DNA from: Agaribacillus aureus
GTDB taxonomy: Bacteria; Bacteroidota; Bacteroidia; Cytophagales; Cyclobacteriaceae
Length of the DNA stretch: 64,000 nucleotides
Direction: 5' to 3'
Assembly: GCA_030442055.1 (NCBI GenBank)
Contig: JAUJEB010000009.1
Span: 186,001-250,000, forward strand
In this document: positions 10,005 through 18,644 of the stretch, one piece after another
How the letters are laid out: the number at the start of each line of letters is the position of its first letter
Position numbering within the stretch: position 1 is the first letter of the stretch
Made by a program: the position numbers and the translations under genes
Notes under the pieces: model-generated
The model's database searches: none
Told to the model about the DNA's origin: nothing
What the model saw: only the letters and a program-made list of their open reading frames with translations

Positions 10005-10730
10005 ATGAATGCTTTGATAGTTGATGATGAAAGACTGGCCAGGAAAGAACTGGTGTCCCTGTTATCCGAACATCCGGATATTGAAATAGTTGGTGAAGCC
10101 ATTAACGCAGATGATGCCTATAAAAAGATTAATGAACTAAAGCCCGATTTACTTTTTTTAGATATTCAGATGCCTGGCAAATCGGGATTTGACCTGCTTG
10201 AGATGCTGGACGCAGTGCCTAAAGTGATTTTTACAACGGCTTATGATGAATATGCTTTGAAGGCTTTTGAAGTGAATGCCTTGGATTACGTCCTGAAACC
10301 TATTCAACCGGAGCGCCTTAATGATGCGCTAAAGAAGCTTTCCAGTGATCAGACACCAGATAATCATTCTCCTGTCACACCTAACAAAGACAAATTGGGA
10401 TTAAACGATCAGGTTTTTGTAAAGGATGGCGATAAATGCTGGTTTGTCCGGTTGTCTGAAGTTCGGTTGTTTGAATCTGATGGTAACTATATTAAAGTTT
10501 ATTTTGAACAGTTTAAGCCAATGATTCATAAATCGCTGAATGCCCTGGACGAAAGACTGGATGACCGCACCTTTTTCAGAGCGAGCAGAAAACATATTAT
10601 CAATCTAAACTGGGTAGAAAATATTGAAACCTGGTTTAATGGAGGATTGATGGTTCAACTAAAGGGAGGAGAAAAGGTTGAAGTTAGCAGAAGGCAGGCG
10701 GCCAAGTTTAAAGATATGATGAGTTTGTAA
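10005..10730 (+). CDS. LytTR-family response regulator
   Basis: Cognate regulator of the preceding kinase. The receiver domain (about 1-120) has the acidic pocket VDDER, the phospho-acceptor Asp53 in FLDIQMPGKSGFDLL, the Thr switch (FTTAYDEYALKAF) and the lysine of LKPIQPERL. The C-terminal LytTR DNA-binding domain (about 140-240) has LFESDGNYIKVYF and FFRASRKHIINLNWV. LytTR regulators bind paired 9-10 bp direct repeats upstream of envelope or extracellular-function genes. The target is not visible in this window. Confidence 0.94.
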   Translation: MNALIVDDERLARKELVSLLSEHPDIEIVGEAINADDAYKKINELKPDLLFLDIQMPGKSGFDLLEMLDAVPKVIFTTAYDEYALKAFEVNALDYVLKPIQPERLNDALKKLSSDQTPDNHSPVTPNKDKLGLNDQVFVKDGDKCWFVRLSEVRLFESDGNYIKVYFEQFKPMIHKSLNALDERLDDRTFFRASRKHIINLNWVENIETWFNGGLMVQLKGGEKVEVSRRQAAKFKDMMSL

Positions 10731-10749
10731 GCGGTTTATTTATGGGAAG

Positions 10750-11124
10750 TTAGCCCCTTACCATGGAAATAAGTTCATTTTCTATTTCCCAATCCTTCGC
10801 TAGCTTTAACATGGCAGTGGCTTCCATTTCAGTAATATAACCCTTTTGGTTATTGGCCTTCCAAACCATGTCCAGATAGGAGAGCAATTTTTTCTTATCA
10901 GAGCCTTTGAAAACATCATTCAGATAAACCCTGGCCCGGTCGAAAGCAGTGTAGTAATCCTCGGAAATAAATTCATTGGCCCAGATAAGTTCATCCATTG
11001 CCTGCAGGTCCCTCGCGGTGTCATCAAGGATTTTTTGTTCATCCTCGTCCAGTCCGTGATAGTGGAAAATCACCGATTTCAGTAACAGGAATGCTTTTTT
11101 TTCTTCACTTGACATCGTCTTCAT
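10750..11124 (-). CDS. Conserved small helical protein of unknown function
   Basis: A 124-residue protein with no signal peptide or membrane segment and a predicted all-helical, acidic composition. I do not recognise the family. It ends close to the convergent LytTR gene, and its start lies 92 bp downstream of the hemW stop on the same strand, so it could be the last gene of a hemW transcript. The ATG at 11124 and an internal ATG three codons later are both possible. Even amino-acid usage and good frame continuity argue that it is real. Confidence 0.6.
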   Translation of the reverse strand: MKTMSSEEKKAFLLLKSVIFHYHGLDEDEQKILDDTARDLQAMDELIWANEFISEDYYTAFDRARVYLNDVFKGSDKKKLLSYLDMVWKANNQKGYITEMEATAMLKLAKDWEIENELISMVRG

Positions 11125-11216
11125 ATTATGAAACCAAATATAATAATTTTAATCTTTTTTTGGATAATATTTTATTAGAACTGTTGCCCCGCCTGATATC
11201 AGCGCTATCTGACCAT

Positions 11217-12344
11217 TTACAAAATAAAAAAATCTTCGATGATTTTGTCCGCTACCAACCTGCCGTGGGTCGTTAGGAAAATCACGTTGTTACTTTTAAC
11301 TATCAGTTTTTTTTCCAGGTAGTCATTAAGTTTTTCGGATTGAGATTTCAGGAGATCAATGTTAAAACGATCTTTTAAAAAATGAAGGTCACAGCCCCAG
11401 CTTGTTCTTAAGCTTGTTAGCAGATATTCATTGGCTTTGTCTTTATCGGTCAGGCTTTCTACCTGGCAGGGAATAATATCCTGGTCAATTTTGGAGATAT
11501 ACAAATGGTTATTTTTAATATTGAATTGCCGGGTACTGAGGTCAAAGGAATGAGCGCTCGGACCCACACCCAGGTATTTTTGAAACTTCCAGTAATTGCT
11601 GTTATGCCGCGAGTGCATACCCGGCAAACAAAAATTTGAAACCTCATAGTGGTCATAACCATTTTCATCCAATGTTTTTACCAGCAGCTCAAATTGTTCA
11701 GCTGTTACATCTTCCTGCAGCGGGGTCAATTGTTTTTTTTGTTGGCGATGGCCAAATACGGTGCCCGGCTCAATCGTTAGACAATAAGCTGAAATGTGTG
11801 GAACCTTTAGCGCAACAGCTTGCGCCAGGTTACTAGCCCAGTCATTCAAAGAACTGTTGGGTATGCCGTAGATTAAGTCAATCGTAATATTGTCAAAACC
11901 TAAGGTCCTGGCATCATTGATTGATTGAAGCGCTTCTTTTGCCGTATGCGCTCTGTTCATAAATGCCAGCTGCACGTCATCAAAAGATTGTACGCCGATG
12001 CTTAGCCGGTTGATGCCACAAGCTTTTAGCTGGGTGAGTTTGTCACGGCTTAAGTCATCGGGGTTAGCTTCCAATGTTATCTCCGGGTCAGCTCCTATGG
12101 GATAATGCTGATAGATTTCATTCAACAACAGGGTAATCTGATCTTTGCTTAGTAAGGAAGGTGTTCCTCCACCGAAATAAATGGTATTGACCTCCGCTTC
12201 TGACAGGTAGTGTTGTTGCAGCTTCAGTTCTTTTGCCATGGCCGCCACCATAGCATCTGTGTAGCTGCTATTCGTTGAGAAATGAAAATCGCAATAATAA
12301 CATGCTTGTTTGCAAAAAGGGATATGTAAGTAAATACCTGCCAA
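11217..12344 (-). CDS. hemW: Radical SAM heme chaperone HemW
   Basis: A radical SAM protein with the 4Fe-4S motif CxxxCxxC at Cys11, Cys15 and Cys18 (PFCKQACYYCDF). The Phe after the last Cys separates HemW from true HemN, which has CxxxCxxCxC. The GGGTPSLL motif for SAM binding and LSIGVQSF, LIYGIPNSS and the C-terminal HemN_C region follow. HemW inserts heme into respiratory enzymes; older annotation calls it oxygen-independent coproporphyrinogen oxidase. 375 residues is the usual length. It is divergent from the BamA-like gene across a short AT-rich promoter region. Confidence 0.92.
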   Translation of the reverse strand: MAGIYLHIPFCKQACYYCDFHFSTNSSYTDAMVAAMAKELKLQQHYLSEAEVNTIYFGGGTPSLLSKDQITLLLNEIYQHYPIGADPEITLEANPDDLSRDKLTQLKACGINRLSIGVQSFDDVQLAFMNRAHTAKEALQSINDARTLGFDNITIDLIYGIPNSSLNDWASNLAQAVALKVPHISAYCLTIEPGTVFGHRQQKKQLTPLQEDVTAEQFELLVKTLDENGYDHYEVSNFCLPGMHSRHNSNYWKFQKYLGVGPSAHSFDLSTRQFNIKNNHLYISKIDQDIIPCQVESLTDKDKANEYLLTSLRTSWGCDLHFLKDRFNIDLLKSQSEKLNDYLEKKLIVKSNNVIFLTTHGRLVADKIIEDFFIL

Positions 12345-12404
12345 CTAAATAAGAATTTTAATGTTATTTAATTTTATTGCAATTTCAATGTTGTCCAAAG
12401 ATTT

Positions 12405-12412
12405 TAATTTTG
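12405..12412 (+). promoter_or_regulatory. Candidate -7 element upstream of the BamA-like gene
   Basis: TAATTTTG matches the Bacteroidota -7 consensus TAnnTTTG. The nearest TTG upstream (12377-12379) is 25 bp away, slightly longer than usual. It would place the transcript start almost at the proposed TTG codon, so this assignment is tentative. Confidence 0.28.
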
Positions 12413-12418
12413 CGCCAT

Positions 12419-14149
12419 TTGAAAAAATTTATTTTCATCATAGCACTTTTAACCGCTTTTTCCTTTGAAGCAATTGGCCAGAAAATTTTTTTTGTCATCA
12501 TTGAAAATGATTCCCTGAAGGCAGAGGCGATTGCCTTCAAAAACCAACGTGTGGATTCTGCGGAATTTCAGCGCCACCTCAATAGTATATACGGGCGGCT
12601 TTACAAGGAGGGATACATTACAGCCCATGTTGAAACGCAGCGCCAAAAGGGTGATACCATATTTTTAAAAGTACACGCCGGATCTCCTTATCAGCTGGCC
12701 AGGTTGGGAAAGGGCAATGTTCCGGAAGAGTTGTTAAATAAGACAGATTTTCGCGAAAAATTCTTTTTGGACCGGCCATTTAATTATAAGGAAATCAACA
12801 AATTATTTAACCGGCTGCTTACATATACGGAAAACAATGGTTACCCATTTGCGTCTGTAAAACTTGATTCAATAGACCTCGATGATCATGAGTTTCGAGC
12901 GAGTATCAAATATGAGGCGGGGCCATTTATTACTTTTGATACGATCAAGGTAACGGGGACTTCCAAAACCAAATTGAAGTTTTTATCCGCCTACCTGAGA
13001 TTATTGCCGGGAAAACCGTTTGAGTTTGATAAGATTGAACAGGCGACAGCCAAACTGGGTAAATTGCCTTTTCTGAAACCTGCTGACGAAGGTTTTCTCA
13101 CTTTTCAGAACAATCAGGCTATTTACCATGTGAACCTAAACAGAAGAAAAGTAAATCAACTGGATGGTATCATAGGGGTCTTGCCCAACGAGCAGGAGGA
13201 TAATAAATTGCTGATTACAGGCCAGTTTGATTTGAAATTGTACGATCTGTTTTCCTCTGGTAAAAGCCTGGAATTCACATGGCAGCGCCTGAAAGTACAA
13301 TCCCAATCTCTGAATGCCGTTTACTACCACCCCAACCTGCTAGGCGCCCCGCTTAGTTTTTCTTTTGGATTTAATTTATTGAAAGAGGACTCTACCTTTT
13401 TGAACAGGCATATGAATTTAAATGCCTATTTTGATCCGGGAAGGTTAGGTACCTACCACATTTTTGTGGTTGACAAGTCCGCCAGTACATTGTCCTCGCT
13501 GGATTTTGTTGGTACCAGTGAATTTCCTAATGTGTTGGACTTTGATATAACCTCATATGGTTTAGGATATGAATGGAGTAATCTCAATGATGTCATTGCC
13601 CCTACCAAAGGCACGAGTATCAATTTTGAAGGACAATTGGGTAATAAACGTATCAGAAGAAATGCAAATCTTAATCCTCTCCTTTACGATACTATCAATT
13701 TGAATTCTGTACAATATCAGTTGAGTTTTTCTTTGAATCAATATTATCCCTTCGGTAAAAAGTGGGTGCTGAATACCAGACTTACCGGTGGTAAAGTATT
13801 TAATGACCGGCTCTTTTTGAATGACTTATTTAGGGTGGGCGGCCTCAAAAGTTTACGTGGTTTTAATGAAAATTTTTTCTTTGCCTCGGAATATTTACTG
13901 ACCAATGTTAATTTGCAGTATTACCTGGATGAGCAATCCTTTTTATTGCTTTTTTACGACCAGTCTTATGTGGTCAATGAAGCAACAAATTTTGATATGG
14001 AGGATTACCCTTCCGGGTTGGGTGTGGGATTAAATTTTACGACCAATACAGGTATTTTTAGCTTTATTTATGCCCTGGGCAGATCCAGAAATCAACCATT
14101 TAGTTTCAATCTGTCTAAAATACACTTTGGCTATATAAGTAGGTTTTAG
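12419..14149 (+). CDS. BamA/TamA-family (Omp85) outer membrane protein
   Basis: An N-terminal signal peptide (LKKFIFIIALLTAFSFEAIGQ) is followed by POTRA-like repeats (about residues 30-230, for example FKVHAGSPYQLARLGKGNVP-like and GPFITFDTIKVTGTSKTKLK) and a C-terminal beta-barrel rich in alternating aromatic residues. FRVGGLKSLRGFNENFF is the conserved Omp85 (D/F)RGF-type barrel motif. At about 577 residues it is shorter than BamA (about 800-850), so it is more likely a TamA-like or ShlB-like translocator than the essential BamA. The TTG at 12419 is chosen because it begins the signal peptide; the in-frame TTG at 12377 adds residues that do not look like a leader. Confidence 0.8.
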   Translation: MKKFIFIIALLTAFSFEAIGQKIFFVIIENDSLKAEAIAFKNQRVDSAEFQRHLNSIYGRLYKEGYITAHVETQRQKGDTIFLKVHAGSPYQLARLGKGNVPEELLNKTDFREKFFLDRPFNYKEINKLFNRLLTYTENNGYPFASVKLDSIDLDDHEFRASIKYEAGPFITFDTIKVTGTSKTKLKFLSAYLRLLPGKPFEFDKIEQATAKLGKLPFLKPADEGFLTFQNNQAIYHVNLNRRKVNQLDGIIGVLPNEQEDNKLLITGQFDLKLYDLFSSGKSLEFTWQRLKVQSQSLNAVYYHPNLLGAPLSFSFGFNLLKEDSTFLNRHMNLNAYFDPGRLGTYHIFVVDKSASTLSSLDFVGTSEFPNVLDFDITSYGLGYEWSNLNDVIAPTKGTSINFEGQLGNKRIRRNANLNPLLYDTINLNSVQYQLSFSLNQYYPFGKKWVLNTRLTGGKVFNDRLFLNDLFRVGGLKSLRGFNENFFFASEYLLTNVNLQYYLDEQSFLLLFYDQSYVVNEATNFDMEDYPSGLGVGLNFTTNTGIFSFIYALGRSRNQPFSFNLSKIHFGYISRF

Positions 14150-14366
14150 TGGGGTTCGATTGTATTTAATAATACGTCATGCGATGAAGCCTTTTTAAGA
14201 TGGTTATCGATATTGATTTTTTTTAGAATTTCAAATGATTAATTGTACGGCAAGCCGTTGGTTGACTTGATCCGGAAGTTAATTTAATTTATACATCTTT
14301 AGTGGCCGTAATTTTTGCTTAAGCATTTTAATTCTAATAAATTGCGGATAGATTTAGTGGGAGTTT

Positions 14367-15392
14367 ATGCTTGATATTATTTTAGCCTTTTTATGGTCCT
14401 TCCTGGTATCGGTATTTGCGGTGCCGTCGATAATTTTTGTGTCCTATACCAAGAAATTACTGGACGAACCTAATCACAGAACCATTCATGAATCTTTAAC
14501 ACCAAGACTGGGGGGCTTGGCTATTTTTGCTGGATTCATGTCAGCAATTTCAATTTTTGGAGAGCTTTCACATGGCGTGCAGCAATTGCTGGCCGGCTGT
14601 TTAATTATATTTTTTATCGGTGTAAAGGATGACATAGTCAGTGTTTCAGCCTTCAAGAAATTTTTTGTACAATTACTGGCCGCTGGAATTGTAATGGTTA
14701 TTGGAGATATGAGAATAACCAGCTTTCAAGGAATTTTTGGCATTTACGATCTTGATCCGGGTACCAGCTACGCCTTTACATTTCTGGTGATTATTGGTGT
14801 TACCAACGCGATCAATTTAATTGACGGAATGGACGGGCTGGCAGGAAGTGTAGTATTGATCATTTCGTTGACCTTTGGTATTTACTTTTTTATCTATGAA
14901 AATCCCTATGCCTTTGTAGCGCTTTGTTTGGCCGGTGGGGTCCTTGGCTTCCTGAAGTATAACATTTACAGGGCAAAAATCTTCATGGGCGATACAGGGT
15001 CACTGCTTTGTGGCTTCATTATTTCTGTCATGGCCATTCAGTTTATTGAGATGAAAGTGGTGGAATCTGCCCCGGCCATTGCTATAGGCATACTCATCAT
15101 CCCCGTATTTGACACTTTGAGGGTATTTACAATCAGAATATTAAATGGAAGATGGCCCTTTCATCCCGATAGAAACCACATTCATCACCGGCTTTTAGCT
15201 ATGGGATTTTCCCAGATCTCTTCCTTGTTGATTCTTATTGGGTTAAACCTTCTTTCCATTGCATTTATGATAATATTTGATGACCTGGGCAATTTTCAGT
15301 TATTATTTATCATGTTTATTTTTACTGTTTTTGTTAGCTTACTACTGGATTTTGCGGTCAGGGAAAGAAAGGAAAATAAGGTAAATGCCTAA
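14367..15392 (+). CDS. WecA/TagO-like undecaprenyl-phosphate sugar-1-phosphate transferase
   Basis: A polytopic membrane enzyme (glycosyltransferase family 4, MraY/WecA superfamily) with about ten hydrophobic segments. Motifs in order: PRLGGLAIFAGF near the start, VKDDIVSVSAFKKF with the catalytic aspartates, NLIDGMDGLAG, FMGDTGSLLCGF, and the WecA-specific cytoplasmic HPDRNHIHHRLL. It should transfer a UDP-linked N-acetylhexosamine 1-phosphate to undecaprenyl phosphate, starting synthesis of a surface polysaccharide or O-antigen. The last 8 bp overlap the next gene, which suggests translational coupling. Confidence 0.9.
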   Translation: MLDIILAFLWSFLVSVFAVPSIIFVSYTKKLLDEPNHRTIHESLTPRLGGLAIFAGFMSAISIFGELSHGVQQLLAGCLIIFFIGVKDDIVSVSAFKKFFVQLLAAGIVMVIGDMRITSFQGIFGIYDLDPGTSYAFTFLVIIGVTNAINLIDGMDGLAGSVVLIISLTFGIYFFIYENPYAFVALCLAGGVLGFLKYNIYRAKIFMGDTGSLLCGFIISVMAIQFIEMKVVESAPAIAIGILIIPVFDTLRVFTIRILNGRWPFHPDRNHIHHRLLAMGFSQISSLLILIGLNLLSIAFMIIFDDLGNFQLLFIMFIFTVFVSLLLDFAVRERKENKVNA

Positions 15393-16548
15393 AGCGCAAA
15401 GATTATTTTTATTAGTTGCCATTTTATGGCTTACTGTTTTTATCCCCTCGATCTGTTGCGGGGAAACAGCTGGAGATACGGTCAGGGTTGACCTCAGGCA
15501 AGATTGGCTTATCTATAACAACCGGCACCAAACTTATGCCCCCTTTGTAGAAAATGCCGCATCCTCGTCCAGGAGTTTTAGCTTTATTCTTGATAAAAGT
15601 AGCGCCAATAACAGCAACCTGGCATGTTGTTTTCAAGGAGGTTCTTCTTTATTTATCGAGCAGGAAATTGTTGCGTTTTACAAGCGTAGAAAGTGTATAA
15701 GTTTTGATCTCGACAGTTTATTTCAAAAGTATGGAAGAGAAGATCTGTTCGTTACGGTTTACAACAAATCTCTCGACTTCAACAAATTTACAACTTTATT
15801 AACGGCTAAAAGGACAGAAGGCAATCAGCTGGCAAATACTTTGATTGGGGAGATTTCTGTCAGAGATGATTCCGTATTCAAGAATTTTTACCTGTTGGCA
15901 TTGCTTTTATTTCTTATCATTCTTAGTGCGGTATACAATCTAAATCCGCGAAATTTTAGAGAGTTTTATAGTTTGCATAAAGCTTTTAGTCTAAAACCGA
16001 GGTACGACAATATCTCCACCTTAAAAATATTCAACTGGTCCAACCTGTTAATCATATTTACGCATTGCCTGCTAATTTCTTTTATGTTGATTGTTGTGGT
16101 GGGCTTGTTGGGAGAGCCGATACCGTATGTGAGAATAAATATCGAAGGCCTGGGAGCTGGGATCTGGCGATGGATAAGCCTGGCTTTTGTAGTTTTTCTA
16201 TTAATACTGATCAAATACATTTTGATTAAATTGTTGTCGACCATGATGAATTTAAAAAAGTTTGACCACATTCATTTTTTTGAGTTCATCAGAATATCAA
16301 TCTTTATTTATAGCCTTGCACTGATTTTTGCAGTCGTTCTTCTGCTTGCTTTTTATCTACCGGTTGCAAATAGCTTTATTTGGGTCGTTTATTTGATCGC
16401 CTTCCTGTCGGTGGTTAGAATTGTTTTGTTATATCTTAAATTTTTAAGATTATCAACATTTAGAAATCTATATTTATTTTCATACCTTTGCACCACAGAA
16501 ATTTTGCCACTCATAATTGGCTTCAAAATTTTCGTTTTAGATTTTTGA
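15385..16548 (+). CDS. DUF4271 integral membrane protein
   Basis: A 387-residue protein with a signal-like N-terminus (residues about 7-24), a short periplasmic beta-rich part, and a C-terminal half with about six to seven transmembrane helices (from about residue 170). This layout, and its position immediately before hemD, match the Bacteroidota-specific DUF4271 family. Function is unknown. It overlaps the WecA-like gene by 8 bp and is followed by hemD after 35 bp, so the three genes are probably one operon. Confidence 0.78.
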   Translation: MPKAQRLFLLVAILWLTVFIPSICCGETAGDTVRVDLRQDWLIYNNRHQTYAPFVENAASSSRSFSFILDKSSANNSNLACCFQGGSSLFIEQEIVAFYKRRKCISFDLDSLFQKYGREDLFVTVYNKSLDFNKFTTLLTAKRTEGNQLANTLIGEISVRDDSVFKNFYLLALLLFLIILSAVYNLNPRNFREFYSLHKAFSLKPRYDNISTLKIFNWSNLLIIFTHCLLISFMLIVVVGLLGEPIPYVRINIEGLGAGIWRWISLAFVVFLLILIKYILIKLLSTMMNLKKFDHIHFFEFIRISIFIYSLALIFAVVLLLAFYLPVANSFIWVVYLIAFLSVVRIVLLYLKFLRLSTFRNLYLFSYLCTTEILPLIIGFKIFVLDF

Positions 16549-16583
16549 TTTACGAATTATCGAGTTAAAGTTCAGGTGAGAAT

Positions 16584-17357
16584 ATGACAAAAAATACTGA
16601 AGAAAAACTACGAGAGGTAAGAAGTATTTTAGTTTCCCAACCCAAACCATCGAATGAAGGATCTCCATATTTTAAATTGGCAGAGAAATATGATATCAAA
16701 GTAGATTTCAGGCCATTTATTCAGATTGATCCTATAAGTTATAAGGAATTCAGAAAGCAAAAAATTGACATTCTGGATCATACTGCTGTTATTTTCACTA
16801 GCAGGAATGCTGTGGATCATTTTTTTCGTCTATGCGCCGAGAGTAAAATTGAGATGCCGAATGATATGAAATACTTCTGTATTTCAGAACAAACGGCCAA
16901 CTATCTGCAAAAATATATTGTAATACGGAAACGAAAAATATTTACCGGAACAAGAACAGCTGCTGATCTTATTGAAATTTTAAAGAAGCACAGAAACGAG
17001 AAATACATCTTTCCATGCTCTAATATCAGAAAGGACGATATTCCGGTTTTTCTTAAAAATGAGCAATATAATTACACAGAAGGAATAATCTACAAAACCG
17101 TAGCCAGTGATTTGTCTGATTTAGCGGATGTCAACTATGATGTTATTGCCTTTTTCAGCCCTTCAGGGATAAACTCTTTATTTGTTAATTTTCCTGATTT
17201 CAGGCAAAATAATACCAGAATAGCCGCTTTTGGGCCCACTACTGCCAAAGCCGTAAGAGAAGCCGGGTTAAACCTGGACATCGAGGCGCCATTGCCAAAT
17301 GCACCCTCAATGACAGGCGCTATTGAGCTTTACATAAAAAAAGCAAACGGTATTTAA
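16584..17357 (+). CDS. hemD: Uroporphyrinogen-III synthase
   Basis: Cyclises hydroxymethylbilane to uroporphyrinogen III in heme biosynthesis. The family is weakly conserved, but the typical landmarks are present: FTSRNAVDHFF (about residues 71-81), FFSPSGINSLFVNF (about 191-204), and AFGPTTAKAVREAGL (about 215-229), which frame the two-domain cleft. 257 residues is normal. It sits directly after DUF4271, the usual Bacteroidota arrangement. Confidence 0.88.
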   Translation: MTKNTEEKLREVRSILVSQPKPSNEGSPYFKLAEKYDIKVDFRPFIQIDPISYKEFRKQKIDILDHTAVIFTSRNAVDHFFRLCAESKIEMPNDMKYFCISEQTANYLQKYIVIRKRKIFTGTRTAADLIEILKKHRNEKYIFPCSNIRKDDIPVFLKNEQYNYTEGIIYKTVASDLSDLADVNYDVIAFFSPSGINSLFVNFPDFRQNNTRIAAFGPTTAKAVREAGLNLDIEAPLPNAPSMTGAIELYIKKANGI

Positions 17358-17421
17358 AGCAAATTCTTCTGGAAAATATAAAAACAATAGCACTTTTCTG
17401 ACGTTCTAGTTGTTAGAAAAC

Positions 17422-17449
17422 ATAGCATCATTATTGAAAAATATGCTAT
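17422..17449. repeat. Inverted repeat upstream of the PorP/SprF-like gene
   Basis: ATAGCAT (17422-17428) is the exact reverse complement of ATGCTAT (17443-17449), with a 14-bp spacer, ending 28 bp before the start codon. Directly after it comes TATATTTA, one base off the -7 consensus. It could be an operator or a 5' leader hairpin for the gliding genes. Confidence 0.35.
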
Positions 17450-17477
17450 ATTTATAAACAATTGTTTTTTATTTTTT

Positions 17478-18434
17478 ATGAGAAGGAAGTTTACACTGAT
17501 TTTATTAGTGACTACAATGTGTGGAGGTGCGGCCTGGGCTCAACAGGATGCTCAGTTCAGTCAGTATATGTTTAACACCTTATTCTATAACCCCGCTTAT
17601 GCCGGTGTTGAAGGTGTTACCAAATTGACCGCCGTTCACCGATCGCAATGGGCAGGATTTAGTACTACATTTGATGGTAGTGGCGGCGCTCCCAATACGC
17701 AGGTTGTAAGCCTCAATACCCCTATTCTTAGATTTAGAAGTGGTGCAGGCGTTCATATTGTCAACGATGATCTGGGCCCTGTAAATAATATTGAAGCGCA
17801 GGTTTCATATGCCTATCACCTATCTATTAAAAATGCCAAACTAAGTTTTGGACTTAGAGCCGGTGTTTTTTCCCAGTCTATTGATTTTGATCAATACCGG
17901 GCCGTTAATCCAGACGATCCGATATTAAAGACGGGAAGAGAATCTCAGGTAAGACCGGATTTGGCGGTAGGTACCTATTATATCACTGAAACTTATTATG
18001 TGGGTTTGAGTGTTAATCACTTGATAAAAAGTGAATTTGATTTTGGCATTGATGCCTTAAGAAATCCTCTGGAAAATCACTTGACATTGACCGGGGGCTA
18101 TGACTATGACTTTAATAATAATTTAATACTATCCCCTTCCATTATCGTTAGAACGGATTTTAACTCCTATTCAATCGAAGGTACGGTCATCGGTAAATAC
18201 GATGACAAATTTTGGGGAGGGCTTGGTATAAGACAATCAGATGCCGCCATAGTGATCTTGGGTTATGCACTTGGTAAAGAAAAAGCTTTCAGGATCGGTT
18301 ACTCATTCGACTACATAATAGCTGGTCAGGATGCTAAACAACCTACATCCCATGAAATTGTTTTAAGCTATACTTTACCGGCAGTCCCTGTTGGAAGTAA
18401 AAAAATCATCAGGACACCAAGATTTAGGCATTAA
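17478..18434 (+). CDS. PorP/SprF-family type IX secretion outer membrane protein
   Basis: The signal peptide (about residues 1-21) is followed by the hallmark N-terminal motif DAQFSQYMFNTLFYNPAYAG of the PorP/SprF family, then an outer-membrane beta-barrel sequence. PorP/SprF proteins work in type IX secretion and, in gliding species, in delivery of SprB-like adhesins; recent models place them next to the translocon as partners of PG-binding modules. It lies directly upstream of gldKLMN, which supports a core T9SS role rather than one of the many accessory paralogues. 318 residues is typical. Confidence 0.9.
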   Translation: MRRKFTLILLVTTMCGGAAWAQQDAQFSQYMFNTLFYNPAYAGVEGVTKLTAVHRSQWAGFSTTFDGSGGAPNTQVVSLNTPILRFRSGAGVHIVNDDLGPVNNIEAQVSYAYHLSIKNAKLSFGLRAGVFSQSIDFDQYRAVNPDDPILKTGRESQVRPDLAVGTYYITETYYVGLSVNHLIKSEFDFGIDALRNPLENHLTLTGGYDYDFNNNLILSPSIIVRTDFNSYSIEGTVIGKYDDKFWGGLGIRQSDAAIVILGYALGKEKAFRIGYSFDYIIAGQDAKQPTSHEIVLSYTLPAVPVGSKKIIRTPRFRH

Positions 18435-18584
18435 ATTTTTGAAATAATAACCGAGAGAAAAAATAAAATATACGATTTCTTCGTATTTAAATAGTGTGTG
18501 TAAGTGTTTTTATTAAAATTCTCTCAAAATATTACAACATACAGATTTCAGAATTTATTAGTGTGATAGAAAAACATTAAGTGA

Positions 18585-18592
18585 TAATTTTG
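18585..18592 (+). promoter_or_regulatory. Candidate -7 element of the gldK promoter
   Basis: TAATTTTG matches TAnnTTTG exactly and lies 53 bp before the gldK ATG, inside the 210-bp gap after the PorP/SprF-like gene. I find no TTG at the preferred distance upstream, so only half of the promoter consensus is supported. A transcript starting near 18599 would exclude the TTG codon at 18600 as a start. Confidence 0.33.
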
Positions 18593-18644
18593 AATTCCTT
18601 TGCTTAGAAAGCAGAAAATAGAATTTTTAAAATTAAAAGGTGTT

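Noticed and set aside
12377-12418. In-frame TTG extension of the BamA-like gene
   Set aside because: The added residues precede and disturb an otherwise normal signal peptide starting at 12419.
18600-18644. In-frame TTG extension of gldK
   Set aside because: It would put 15 charged residues before the lipoprotein signal and begins at the predicted transcript start; the ATG at 18645 fits a lipobox at Cys24.
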